A program made the position numbers and the translations under genes. Shown piece after piece: positions 1 through 11,820 of a DNA stretch of 64,000 nt. The notes under the pieces were generated by a model. It did no database searches and was not told the DNA's origin. It was given only the letters and a program-made list of their open reading frames with translations. This DNA is from Cloeon dipterum. Lineage: Eukaryota; Arthropoda; Insecta; Ephemeroptera; Baetidae. Each line of letters starts with the position of its first letter. The stretch's first letter is position 1. Location of the stretch: the NCBI RefSeq assembly GCF_949628265.1, contig NC_088786.1, forward strand, positions 25,007,681 to 25,071,680. Reading direction: 5' to 3'.

Positions 1-767
1 GATGATATGAGTGGAATAGTGCGCCATAATATGCGATTTTAATGTTCCACAACCATAAGAGATATTGGTGTTTGACATGCACTGCCCCTTTCCTTGTAAA
101 TGAGCCGCCCCCGCCCTGGAGAAGTCCCGAGTGCACAACCTCCACCACCGTGACTGCATTAATGCATGCTGCAATTGACTTTAATCGTGTGTACTCTCTT
201 GGTGTCGGGACTCACTCGCTGTTCTGCACCGGTGGTTGATTGAATTGCTGGCATACTGATTTTAATCACTAATTTGTCTCCTGCTAAATAAACTTAACGG
301 ATCGGAACCACGCGACCTGCTGGCAAACGGCATTGCCCACTAACATGTACATACATGCGAACTTGCTGAGGAGCTGACATCTTTCAAACACAAAAATTCA
401 AACTGCCGTTTTTCCCCTTCCCGAGAAAATTAGTCGATTCCTCGTGCTCAATGGTGAATTTCACTCCCTTTTCATGTCCATCAACAAGCATCGATAGAAA
501 GAACTCTTTTTTACCTTACGCCCTATAAATAAAAATCTTTTACTGCAACGCGAATGTGTTAACAACGCAAATACGTACTGTGTATGTCGCATTTTGTAAG
601 GCAGAGAAACGCAATCAGTTTTGGCGATCTGGCATTTTTCATCAATGTTTCAGACATTTTTGGTGTATCCTTAAATTAAAAAAGCTAAATACCTTTTAAC
701 CTTGATTAAACTCGCAAGCTGCAATCCTCGCAATCGTCACACTAATGCCCCTTTTTCAATATTCTAG
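1..767 (+). other. Sequence upstream of the last tomosyn exons, probably intron
   Basis: I find no exon here. The first recognisable tomosyn exon starts at 768 in a phase that needs two preceding bases (to complete an Arg or similar codon), so at least one upstream exon lies outside the window. The stretch is AT-rich with no open frame resembling a known protein. It ends in a normal U2-type acceptor (pyrimidine tract, then attctag at 761-767). Confidence 0.6.
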
Positions 768-1743
768 GATAGCGCGCACCTTCTGCTTCAGCAACCGAGG
801 ACATGGCCTTTACCTGTGTTCACCCACAGAAATGCAGAAGTTCACAGTCTCTGCAGAATTCTGGTGAGCCACTTTCAAACTTGAACGTTTTGCAGCCCTC
901 TCTAATTAAAAAAAAATAACACTAATTGCAGTCAAAGTCTGAACGAGATGGTTGGTGAAATGTTTCTCACCCGTGAAATGCCTGAGCCCCCAAAGGAGAG
1001 CTTCTTCCGAGGCCTCTTTGGGGGTGGTTCGCGGCCCCTAGATCGCGAGGAACTCTGTAAGTAGTCTCGATTTCTGTTCTTCTGTGTCAAATTTTTCATC
1101 CATTTTATTCAACTCAACTGAAATAGGAATGCAATTTAAATTCCAGATTTCAGCAATAAAAAATTAAAAGGAATGTTTTAATCATTGTCAGTTGTAATAC
1201 TTAAATGGTTGTTGCGCATTAAATTAAATTATACAAATTTTTTTGTAAAAGCTATTGAAGGCAGAAGCATAGGAGGGTACCAACAATTTTTCAGGTGAAA
1301 GTAATGATTAAAAGCGAGCCGTTTCATTTTTTGGCAATTATTCTTTAGCGAAACGGAAAAATAAACATCTCGCTATGCACTGAGAAAGCTGTATTAAATT
1401 TTAACGAAAATTATATAAATACTTAGATTTGCAAAATTTTGTACTTTGCACGTGCGCTACAATTTTTTTCACGTGCTCCATTTCAGTTGGTGAGTCAAGC
1501 GGGAAGGCGTCTCGCAGCGTGGCCAAGCACATTCCAGGCCCGACCCTGGAAGGGATGAACCAAAGGGCGACGTCAGCCTCGTCGGAAGTGTCGAGAGCTC
1601 ACCAGATGATGGTGGAGCGCGGCGAGAAGCTGGGCGTGCTGGAGGAGCGGGCCGAGCGGATGCGCAATGAGGCCGAGTCGTTCTCAACATCGGCGCACCA
1701 GCTAATGCTCAAGTACAAGGACAAGAAGTGGTACCAGCTGTGA
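768..1743 (+). CDS. tomosyn: Tomosyn (STXBP5 family), 3' end: last three exons with the R-SNARE domain
   Basis: Exons are 768-863, 932-1056 and 1487-1743 (stop TGA at 1741-1743); all phases join without a break. The first exon reads IARTFCFSNRGHGLYL, matching the end of the tomosyn WD40/Lgl-type propeller region. The second carries the tail segment ending FFRGLFGGG and LDREEL. The last begins FGESSGKASRSVAKHIPGP and runs through a heptad-repeat coiled coil to LMLKYKDKKWYQL at the C-terminus. Tomosyns use this C-terminal R-SNARE coil (VAMP-like) to bind syntaxin and SNAP25 and so restrain vesicle priming at the plasma membrane; they lack the VAMP membrane anchor, and none is seen here. The gene is 5' truncated by the window. 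The likely long 3' UTR lies downstream. Identification is by recognised family sequence, and I am very sure of it. Confidence 0.95.
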
Positions 1744-3783
1744 GGCGCCACCATAGGCTGTTCATCGGGAGGGCTGGCTTTTTGTGATATACGGGCGTTC
1801 ATTTTAATCTCGCGCGGTTAGCTTTAACCGGCGGCCCACGTGCCACGCTCGGTCCTGGCGTGCTGCTCCCGGCCACTCTCGGCATTCGCTCCGGCTGCCT
1901 TTGAGTCTGAGCAAAAGGCCTCCACTCCAATGCACCCGCGTTCATACTTTTTTCTTAATTTAATTATTTGGTTAAACTGCAAGTCGGATCGATCACTTTC
2001 TCGAACTTTTATTGATTGGAATTCTGATCCTCTTTTGATAAGGATATATATTTTTTACTTATACGAATCTTGATCTCCGCGCTTATATTTTTGAAGAAGA
2101 TAATTGAAATTGAAAGATTTTTAAACCCCTTTGTTGAAACGATTTGTGCTGGAGTCGGCCTTGCTGAGCCAAAGGTGTATCCGGCCCAATCCGCTGATGG
2201 CCACCTATTTTTGTAAGCAGGGCTGCAGCATATCCCGGGCCTTGGCTGGTCACCCGCCGAGGACTGCACCCGCTAGTCAGAATTCTCACCGTATTAGTCG
2301 GACCTGTCTAGTCGTTGGTGTTTTGTCCGCGCACGCCGACAGCCGATTCGAATCCAGTTTCCAAATTCAATTAGGGCGCCACTGATCCAGGTTGCGCGAT
2401 GGTTGAGCCATTCCATAGTTTTCGTTGTTACTTAATGTGTGATACTTACCAGGCTTGGTTGTCTTAGATTTCTTGCCGCAGTCACAGAAAAAACGTGGTT
2501 TTACCTAACGAATCGCCGACTGATAAATCTTAAGGTTATACCCTATTGATCTGATGTTACCTACTCTGTGTTGTTGAGTACTTATATACATACCGCAGTG
2601 ACCAAGCAATCTTTGTAACTTGCGAAAACAGAGTATCTGCTAACTTGTGCTATCGCTGATATGCATACATGATTTAGTCTTGCCATACAATAATTGATAG
2701 ACGAGCGCTGGAAGCATTTTATTCGAGTCAGTGGAGATATTACTTAAACGCTGCAAATAATTAATGTAATTTTCACGTTCGGACCAGTGGCGCTGGCATA
2801 GGGTGATGAATCTTTAATCGTGGCTTATTATTGTGGGACTGCTTCGGCTTTGTCGGCGCGACGCGTTGTAAATGTAGGAGCCCTTTTGAAACATTTAGCA
2901 GGAGTGAGAGGAGTGCATAAAAATGCTTTAACTTACCAGGTAGTCACTCTTTTGAAGCTACATTCCAGCAGCGAGTAGACGAGATTTGAAGTCAAAGAAA
3001 AAATATTGAAACTATGCACATTGTTACTGATTGCAACAGCATAATGATAGCTATGGAATTAATCACTATTAACTCCCTGTACATATTTCAAAAGGCAAAA
3101 CTCTGTCTTAGTTACTGGACTCGGGAAAAGAAACATACACGCGACAGAGTTCGCCGACCTGGGCGAACCCCACGTCATATTTCAATGAGACCGTGTGTGA
3201 CTTGATATTTTTTTATTCTCCGTATGACACACATATCTAGCTCCAGTTACCAACAGTCACTCTCATCAGAGCATTTTCACGGCCGACCCACTTATAGCGC
3301 TTTTGCAACAACACAATGAACCAGGAAAATCGGAAAATCGGCTTGGCCACTTACTTTTCCTGCTAACTGATAACAAAACACAAAAAAACTGCTGCAATGT
3401 AACCTCTTCTCTCATACTGTAACGCGACGTTTTTCGTACATAAAACTCGGTTCGAGTAGCAAGACAAGTACTTTCCGATCACGACGGCGGATCATTTACC
3501 TAGTCAATAGCCCACAACAAAGTGTGTATAATTAGCAAGAATAGAAAAAGAAAAAACCTGACACATATGCGACATCATGTTGTGCTGTTTGACACTTGCG
3601 GAACGGGTCGGCTCATTTTATACTTGGTAGGATATTTTTATTCTGTCTGCTCCCCTTTCTTATCGAGGGAGACTCTCAGTTGCAATATTTTGAACGGATG
3701 AAGATATATCTTTAGATTCACTGCCAGTCATACAAGTAAATAATCGAGTCGCTAAAAGAGAGTGTAACAAGGTGAAAAGCCAA

Positions 3784-4400
3784 ACACACACACATACACA
3801 CACACACCGTAGAGGGATAGGCGCATATCTGGAAGATTCACGCGTGAGGCGCATTTTAGTGGAACAACTAAAACACACACACACACACACTTTACACACA
3901 CACGCAATTATAAAATAAACTAATGAAATAATAAATCGGAGAATGCGAAAATAAAACCACCTTTTCATACACGTGTCTGCTGCCTGTATGAAAGTTGTTT
4001 ACTGTGATAATCAACCGCGCGATATTCGACATTAGCATGTAAATTATTTAATTCAATCCAGCAGTGTGACAAGATTCATTGTTGAAAAATAAACCAATAA
4101 TAACGAATTATAGACAGCAGCACTCTCTTGTATCGTAAGTTCGACAATTGTGTAGCCTCTCAGTGGGATGGGTTTGTCGGCCGCCGCGGCGCCAAGCATC
4201 GCCTTTCGCCTCAATGTCGGGCGGCCATTCCTCGAGAGAGCGAGTGGCCGCAAATTGAGTCGGAGGTGCGCTCTGGCCGACGCCGGCCGGCCGGCCGACG
4301 TCTTCGCGGTCCCATCTGTTCAGCGATTCTTCCTTGTTCTCCCCCCGAGTGTCCCTGGTGGTATTTTTAGACAAACTCGCGCGCGCACACACACACACAC
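3784..4400. repeat. Cluster of CA/TG microsatellites
   Basis: Three (CA)n tracts lie at 3784-3808 (interrupted once by AT), 3873-3890 with a short continuation at 3894-3903, and 4386-4400. Because they fall downstream of tomosyn they may be transcribed in its 3' UTR. They create spurious Val/Cys-rich or Thr/His-rich reading frames that I do not regard as genes. Confidence 0.85.
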
Positions 4401-6493
4401 TGATATATTTTTTGTAATTGTTACTTGTTTTACTTGCACGGTGCGATGGCATTGTTGGCAGTGAAAATATTGCTATAATGAAGTAATAAAGTAATTATAT
4501 ATTATATATATTTATCGACGGAAGCGAGAGAACGTACGAAAGGGACGCGAAAATTCAATATATATGGTGAGTTTGAAAACAAAATGTTGCTGTGTTGAGC
4601 ACCTCTTGATTGTCACACCTCTGTTGCGCCGCACAAACTCAAAATACTTTGACGGCAACACTCTCCGGACCCGGATCAATTGGCCGTCGGCCTGCGCTAC
4701 TCTTGTACTGTACATACCCATTCTTAAGCTAAATGGCAGAGAAACTTTTCATTGACATATTATTGCAGTTACTTACATAGACTATCGTTGTATCTCCGAA
4801 TGCGTTGTTCCCTGACGAGAAAAATGTTAATTGTAACACTTTCTTGCCGGGCGGTCGCGGCTCGCGGTCGCACTCGCTCCGCGGGAGCGGCGCCGGGGCT
4901 GCAAAAATTGACGTCAATTCAATTCAAGTCAATAATAGGTCCGCTTTTATATCAGTGTCGTTCTCGGTTTTAGCCTTTTCGAATTGCGTTCCATTGCACA
5001 CTTTGTCTAACGCGGCGACTGTATTCACTATAGCACGACCTACTTCAAATTCTCTCTCAAAATAACTCGCTCGGGCCGCTTTCGAACGCATACAATGTGC
5101 AAGAATCGCACGCGGGTTGCTTTAGCGACGTTCGAACGCCGCCGCGACCGTCTCTGTAAAAAAAATGAGATGAATGTTTGGACCGACTCGGCCAGTATGC
5201 GAGGAAATACTCAAAGTATCAAGCTAATCTAATACGAGAGTTAACTATCGCATTTAAAAACACTTAAATAAGCATAGCTAAATAGAAAGATGGGAAAAGA
5301 TGACGAAGATGAGTTTATCGCGCGTGAACAAATACACACACTCACAGACACAAACACACACCTCACCTGCAAACAGACAGACACACTCACACACAGACAC
5401 AAACAACCTACACGAAAAACATACACAACTATGTACCAGCCGAAAACAAAGTCGCAGAGAAGGTGGAGGCAGAATGTATAATGTATTAAGCACGCGGAGA
5501 CCACGTTGAAAAGGAAATAGATTGTTGCGATTTTTGTGAGAAAAAAAATCGAGGAGAAGAATTAAAACTGCGAGAACGTAAGATGGAAAAGATGCAACAG
5601 ACACTCACTCATTGTTGACAAGAGTAATTACCCCCATTATTATGTGAAATTATTGTGAAGTGCGCCTCTGCTGGCGTCGGGGCCCGGCCTGCTGTTGGGC
5701 CGCTCGCGGGTCCCAACGCCCCTCGGACAGAGACACTAAACTTTTTTGTGCAACACGATGAACAACATGCAGTTTGAATTGTCTATTGATGCGATGATAA
5801 ATTGTTATTGTATACTACGACAAATTATGAAACAAAGGATAAAAATAAATCTATATATTGTACTAGTAGAACTCAACCGAACACATCTGTGTTTCATTTT
5901 GATTTGAGATAAACACTCCTTGTCAGTGAAATTAAAAGGTCACTCACCCATTCCAATATATTTTATTAAATTTTATGATCGGTGTACAGTTATCCGCCTC
6001 AGTGGTTTAAAAAAATGGAAGCGTTCTAATTTTTATATCGTTATCAGTTAATACTTTACAACTTGGGTTGTTTTTCGACAAGCTAGCTTTTAATTACAGG
6101 CAAAAGTGGCTATTAAATATAATATATTTTAGCTCTGGTACAAGAGCTGCTCTCCTTCTTTATGAAAAGAGCGAAAAAAGCCACTTATGAAGGAAGAGCG
6201 CTCCTTGAAGAGAAGTGGAAACTGTGCCGCTGTGCAGTTTTTCAGAGCGGGTTGCATACCACTTATGCTAAAGGGGTATTTAAACATCTACACAGACACA
6301 CTATAATTTTGTGCAATAATTCTGCTTTAAAAAGCAATGATTTCTCAACTAACTGAACGAATGATGGAGCTGGAGGAAGTTTTCTGCCGTCGTTTGGCAG
6401 CATTGCCATCTCCCATTTACGTTGGCAACCTTTCTTTCCCACTTGCAGACTCGAGATTGTTGATATTGGCACTAAATGCACTGCTACTTGGTT

Positions 6494-6656
6494 TAAGGAG
6501 AGTAAAGGTAGGAGATGCGAATAAACAGCCAGAGTCACCATAAGAGGGGAAGGGGTGGGGGTGAACGTCGCTTGTTCGCTGGTTGTTCGCCCCCACCCTT
6601 CCCCTCTTTTGGTGACTCTGGCTGTTTATTCGCATCTCCTACCTTTACTCTCCTTA
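6494..6656. mobile_element. Palindromic non-autonomous DNA transposon (foldback MITE) with 8-bp target duplication
   Basis: The left arm from 6494 and the right arm ending 6656 are reverse complements for about 75 bp each, with one T/T mismatch, a one-base length difference in a G/C run, and a spacer of about 15 bp near 6575. Terminal sequence is taaggagagtaaaggtagga. The octamer acttggtt occurs immediately outside both ends, at 6486-6493 and 6657-6664. A perfect 8-bp direct repeat is the target duplication expected of hAT, P or some Mutator-like transposases. The element has no coding capacity and would need a transposase in trans. Arm identity is so high that insertion or arm homogenisation must be recent. 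I cannot name the family from the termini. Confidence 0.8.
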
Positions 6657-7728
6657 ACTTGGTTGTGTGTAGTGTAACCGCAGATGATAACGCGAGACCA
6701 ACAAGCCGAGCCAACCACAATCAAAGTTTGGCGAGTCCTGGACGAAGTCGATAAAAGTTGGACGTCGGCCTTGCTTCGTGCAGCGAAACGTCAATGAAGG
6801 GTGAGAACACAGCAATCAGTGCAGAGTCACGCAAATGTGACGTGTGTTACGAATTAATGGAACTAAAACGGGCTTTTTATGTTTCAGTTTCAGCAGAAAA
6901 GAGTAGAAGAGATAGGACTGCTCCACCTACTTGTCTCGCAATTTTTGTTTGAGTGCGATTATTGAATACAATCGTTCTGTTTAGTATTTGGAGATTTTTA
7001 TCTTCCGGCTGATTAGTGCGGCACGTTCATGCTGACGGGGGCTTTGAAATGATCACGGAATACGTCTATTAAGAGTGCTTATTTGAGGAGACTGTCATGA
7101 AGCAATATATTTAAAAGGCGCAGCAGCGGCTCAATACTGGGACAATAATATTGGAAATATATTATACATCTTCCTTCTACATACAAAAAATTCAGGTATG
7201 AAATTATTTTAATTAATATATTCTGGTTTCCATTTAGAAGGGTGTCTTGAAACAGTTATATAAGCTTTTAAATTAAAAATTTGCCGAACAAATTTTCTCG
7301 ATTTATTTTTGCTTTTTTTGAGTTATTTGTGAAATCTTCAAACTGAATTTATTTTGTCTGGATATGGCAATGTGTAGGGCAATATGTCCCTGCAGAACCA
7401 TAAAAAAGGCTTTTAAATATAATAATATTAATTCAATTCTCACGGCAATTTTTGCTTGTTCTTTTGTAACCTTAACATGAATAATGCTTGACTGCGCGTG
7501 CAAACACAAAGGAAAAACTTAATATGAAGCTTGTTATTGTGCCAAAAGCGGACATGAAACAGCAAAATACTTGACTCTTTGTCAGGCGTAAGCGGAATTA
7601 AAAATGCTCTCATTTTTGTGGTTATGTCACGCGGGAATTATATATTCTTATCTGGTCTAGAGCCTTGCTTGAACAGTCTCAGTTTTCAAAGCGATCAACT
7701 GTTTATAACATGATATTCCTTCGGTAGA

Positions 7729-10700
7729 ATGGTGGAGCTCGACACAGTGCTGACTGAGCTGGGCGAATTCGGCCGCTTCCAGGCGTTCACCTACCTTCTC
7801 ATCTGCCTGCCCGTATTTTTCTCGGCGGCAAACAGTTTGACCTACGTGTTCACGGCAGGGGTGCCGCCCTACCGATGCTTCGTGCCGGGCTGCGATGACG
7901 ACGAAAACTCTGACTTTTCGCAACCCTGGCTGGCCGTGGCCATCCCCCCAGCGGCCCCCACAGGGCCCTATCAGCCGGCCCAGTGCCAGCGCTTCGTCAG
8001 AAATGGCACAGGGTGCGTGCCAAGTGCCTTCGACACGAATAGACAGGAGGCCTGTGATAAGTGGGTTTTCTACCCTGGAGAAAAAACCATTGTCAATGAG
8101 GTTTTGTGCCTTATATTTTTTAGATATGAAAATTAACTTGAATTTTTAGTGGGGAATAACATGCTTGGACAATCAATGGAAGCTCTCGTTAGTCGGTACG
8201 CTACATTTTGCTGGCATTTTGATTGGAAGTCTACTGTGCGGTTATCTTGCTGACAGGTAAGGACACCAAGAATTATATTTTTTTTCTGGCGGAATAATGC
8301 GTTGCAAATCTGATTTTTCCACTAAAACACTGGAAACGTTCTCATTGGATTCAATCATAAATAGCTTGAAGTGTTTTTTAACTTGCGTTCAATGGTCAAA
8401 ATATTTCGACAAAAGTCGTAAATTTTTCAAAAATTTATTAAATTTTAAATATAAGAAAAAATTACTGTATGTTGAGAATCTATTAAAAATAACAATTAAT
8501 TTTATCTTTGTTAAAATGTCGACACTCGAAGTTGGTTGTTTCATATTACAATTCAAACGGACTTCATCCTCATTGCTTTAAAACTTTCTCCCTTTTATCT
8601 TTCGTTTCTGCTTCACAATAATATAGGTTTATTTCATGGACAAAACAATAATTCTCGCAATTACTACCAATATAAAAAAAATCAAAAACACAATCTTGCA
8701 ACATTAATACATAATATTTCAAAATTTTACGATTTTAACTAACATAGTTGCTTGGAAATTTTTGAAACAATCATCAAACAAATATAACTGAACTGCTTAT
8801 CATTTCTGAGCCATTTGCGATCTTTGCAGCCTAAATCGAAAATCAAGAGGCTTTTCCAGAGTAAAAACATCAATATTGCTTCGTCTCGTAAACGATGGTA
8901 ATTTTTTCCTATTAATCAGAAGACAGCTAGTAGGAGAAAAAATAGCACGACTTATTTAAATCAAAATTGGCGTCAAAGTAACAATTAAGCAATGTCTGGT
9001 TTTTTTCCAGTTGCACAAATTTAAAATTTTAACCTGATCACGAAAAGTCGATTTTTGTTCAAATGTAGCAATCCTAGCAGTCACATTTCTTAATCAAGAG
9101 ATCAATATTTGAATTTCAGATTTGGACGCAAGCTGGTCCTAGTTGGATCTTTGGTGCTGATGTCCGTGACTGGCATCGCGCAAGCCGTGTCGCCTTCGTA
9201 CCTGGTTTTTCAATTCTTCGTGTTGCTTAATGCGATCGGTACGTCAGGCGTTTATCCGCTCGCATTTATCCTTGGAGTCGAGCTGGTGGGGCCAACTAAG
9301 AGAGAAATGTCCTCCATGGTGATAAATTACTTTTATGCCGTGGGAGAAGCAAGCGTCGGGCTCTTTGCTTGGCTGTTTGACGAGTGGCAGAGTCTGCAAC
9401 TGATCGTCTCTGTTCCGCCAATTTTTTTCATAGCATACTATTGGTATTAGGTCCAAGAATTGAAAATACGTGCGGATTATAATTGGCTTTTCTTCTTTTT
9501 CAGGGTGGTGCCAGAATCAGTCAGGTGGCTGCTGACACAAAAGCAAAACTTGCAAGCCAAGAAAATCGTTCAGAAAGCGGCACGCACAAATGGTGTCCAC
9601 CTTTCGCAAGATATTTTGAATTCTTTCGATGAAGGATCACAGTCGGATTCGGACTCGGAGGAGAAAAAGGAGCATGCACAAGGCCTGATGCAATCAGCCA
9701 GGGCGCTCTTTCGATCTAAGCGCCTCATCTTCCGTTCGCTATACCTCTTCTTTATTTGGTACGCTGCTTTTTTACCATCTATTTTTTCTCTATTCTGCAA
9801 AATCAAATTATATATTTTTATGATTTATCTTTTTTGAGATGGGTGTCCCCCAGATAGCGAGCAATTCCCGCCCCAATACATCGTGAATGAATGACATGGG
9901 CCTCATGGGAGGAAACAGTCCAGAAAAGGACCGGCTCCGGGACCTTTTTTTATTGCAACGCCAAGACATTCATCCCGTGAATTTAATTTATGCGTGTTGG
10001 AAAGGTGCAAACCAGCAAGTAGCGAGTCGGAAAGCTTTCGCAATCTTCCTAATCCAAATGGACTGGTCATAATGTGCAAGAGAGTCAAATGTAGCCCACA
10101 CTCGACCCCCAAAAATCACTCATATTCTCACATATCGACATTAAAAAAGCATATGCGCTCAACAATGTGAGCCAATGGAAAAATATCTGAAAGCGAAATG
10201 TCATTTTTTGATCGGTTGATCTTTCCTACTATTGGATTTAATAATAAAACTGACACCAGGAAATAGATAGAATCCCACACTATTTAAAATCATTATTTAT
10301 TTCAATTTAAAGGCTATAGACTGATTCAAGCTAAGAAATATAATAATTTTTGTTCAGGGCTGCAAACGCATTTGTCTATTACGGTCTGTCAGTGAATTCG
10401 ACCAGCCTCGGCGGCGACAAGTATTTAAACTTCTCCATGGTCTGCCTGGCCGAAATCCCAGGCTACTCATTGGCGTGGCTGTGTCTGCACAAGGGCCGCC
10501 GTCCGTCGCTCTGCGGCTTCATGCTTCTGTGCGCCGTGACCTGCCTGGCAGCCGCCTTCATTCCTCAGGACAGCCAGACCGGCATTCTCATCCTCTTCCT
10601 CACAGGAAAAGTAAGAATGGCACACGCAGTAATATTCTCTACTTCATTTTTTCTCCTCTGTAGGTGGGGATCACTGCGAGTTTTGGAATAATTTACGTTT

Positions 10701-10951
10701 ACACTGCCGAGCTGTATCCGACGCCGATGAGGTCCGCATCGGTGGGCGCGTGTTCGATGATGGCGCGGTTCGGCGCCATGGTTGCCCCGTTCGCGCCGCT
10801 CCTCTCCATTTACTCGGCTCCTCTGCCGCTGCTGCTTTTCGGATCGGTGTCGTTGGTAGCCGCCCTGCTGGGTTTGCTGCTTCCGGAGACAGTGGGCACA
10901 CTTCTGCCCGACAACGTCAACCAAGCCGAAGCACTGTGTGACGCAAGCTGA
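7729..10951 (+). CDS. SLC22-family organic ion transporter, gene 1 (about 532 aa)
   Basis: Six coding exons: 7729-8100, 8150-8256, 9120-9443, 9504-9758, 10358-10610 and 10664-10951; all phases agree and give about 532 residues, normal for SLC22. The N-terminus MVELDTVLTELGEFGRFQ leads into the first membrane helix. A large Cys-rich extracellular loop follows (CFVPGCDDDEN, NGTGC, EACDKW). The MFS signature GYLADRFGRK spans the exon 2/3 junction; VVPESVRWLL follows helix 6, a variant of the usual PESPRW; the late signature YTAELYPTPMRSA is in exon 6. These proteins move organic cations, anions or carnitine across the plasma membrane; the substrate cannot be told from sequence. The 600-bp fourth intron holds a dispersed repeat. 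The first donor (gag/gttttg) is weak. The gene is tail to tail with UBL4A, and a second SLC22 gene lies downstream. Confidence 0.92.
9838..10075. repeat. Dispersed repeat, copy 1 (in an SLC22 intron)
   Basis: This stretch shares blocks in the same order with 63057-63310 in an RSF1 intron: gatag(c/t)gagcaa, cagaaaa, ttcat(t)cccg, aaaggtgcaaac(c/g)agcaagt and ttcgcaatc(t/c)tcctaa. No coding frame or obvious terminal repeats are seen. It may be a SINE or an old MITE; boundaries are approximate. Confidence 0.5.
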
Positions 10952-11202
10952 GCCGACTGATCATGTGTGAATTGTTAGTTTCCCCGTTATTAGATACTTT
11001 ATTATTTACAACTTATAATTTTGTACTTTCTATACCTGCCACATTAAAATATATTTCTATTAGAAGAGTTCAAGTTTTTCCCTATCCTTTAGTTTCATGT
11101 GTCAATTGAAAAGGCAGAAGTTCATTAGGAATCAAGTTATGTATTTCAATCTTATACCATAGTCTAAAATTAAGTCAGTAATCAAGAAAAAATACAACAA
11201 AT

Positions 11203-11820
11203 TTACATCACATCCACATTTTCCTCTTGAAGTCTAGTCTTGGCAATTCGCTCCATGTCATCAATGCTTAAACTGTTAATGGATTTGTTGAAGTCCTGCG
11301 AAAAATATGTTTGCTATAGTACAAGTTGGAGAGATATTTGAATGAAAAATTAACCTTCATAAACTCATCTAAGACCTTGAGGGCCTTGTCTGGCGGCATG
11401 TGCTTCAGCAGGAATGCAAGCATGGTGTCTCGCAATCCTGGCTTGTCTGCTGCTTGACTTGTTGAATCACACACTCGTCGAATCAGGTTAATTTTGCAGC
11501 CTTCCTTCACCGCATACTCGCCGAGTTTCTTGTCATCTGAAAAGAAAAGCAAAATAATATATATACATAATTAACGCGGTTGTGTTGATTTAAATAATTT
11601 TATTATACCCTGCATGGGTTTTCCAAGGAAGAGGAGCTTCTGTTCTGCGACGGGCACGCATAGCTGTGGGCTGATGAGTTTTTTCAGATCAATGACAGAC
11701 AAGTCTGGAGATACCTGCAGCAAAAGAGCAGTCTTAACATAAAATAGTGGGCGTGCAGTTCGAATCACTTACCTCAAGTAAGCACTCTCGGCCCTGAAGC
11801 ATTTTGATTGTGACTTTCAT
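11203..11820 (-). CDS. UBL4A: Ubiquitin-like protein 4A (UBL4A/Get5 homologue), 142 aa
   Basis: Four exons on the minus strand: 11773-11820, 11609-11714, 11355-11536 and 11203-11295. Start ATG is at 11820 and stop TAA at 11203-11205. The first ~70 residues form a ubiquitin fold (MKVTIKMLQGRECLLEV, LKKLISPQLCVPVAEQKLLF, DKKLGEYAVKEGCKINLI). The C-terminal part contains a helical segment (LLKHMPPDKALKVLDEFMK, then DFNKSINSLSIDDMERIAKT), as in the BAG6-binding tether domain of UBL4A. In animals UBL4A works with BAG6 and GET4 to hand tail-anchored membrane proteins to the TRC40/GET3 targeting ATPase and helps sort mislocalised proteins for degradation. It lies between the two SLC22 genes on the opposite strand and is convergent with the first (251 bp between stops). 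Length matches the family (human about 157 aa). Confidence 0.92.

Larger units (their letters stand above)
1744..7728. other. Gene-free 6-kb interval: probable tomosyn 3' UTR, CA repeats, GC-rich patch, palindromic transposon
   Basis: No ORF here looks like a protein. The proximal part is probably tomosyn 3' UTR; AATAAA-like signals occur as far as about 5845, but the real end cannot be fixed. CA microsatellites lie at 3784-3808, 3873-3890 and 4386-4400, with looser CA-rich DNA at about 5330-5410. GC-rich DNA at about 4180-4330 and 4840-4910 stands out from the AT-rich surroundings, and a full CRE palindrome (tgacgtca) lies at 4909-4916. A palindromic DNA element lies at 6494-6656. No promoter for the downstream transporter could be defined. 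Confidence 0.5.

Noticed and set aside
664-672. GTATCCTTA on the plus strand, resembling a U12 donor, before the tomosyn exon at 768
   Set aside because: No U12 branch site lies near the 767 acceptor, and the sequence before it does not read as the tomosyn segment expected to precede IARTFCF.
2344-2358. gccgattcgaatcca resembles a tRNA B box
   Set aside because: No A box, no anticodon arm and no acceptor pairing could be drawn around it.
5290-5509. Overlapping Thr/His/Lys-rich and Val/Cys-rich frames on both strands
   Set aside because: They are produced by CA-rich repeats and have no domain or codon bias.
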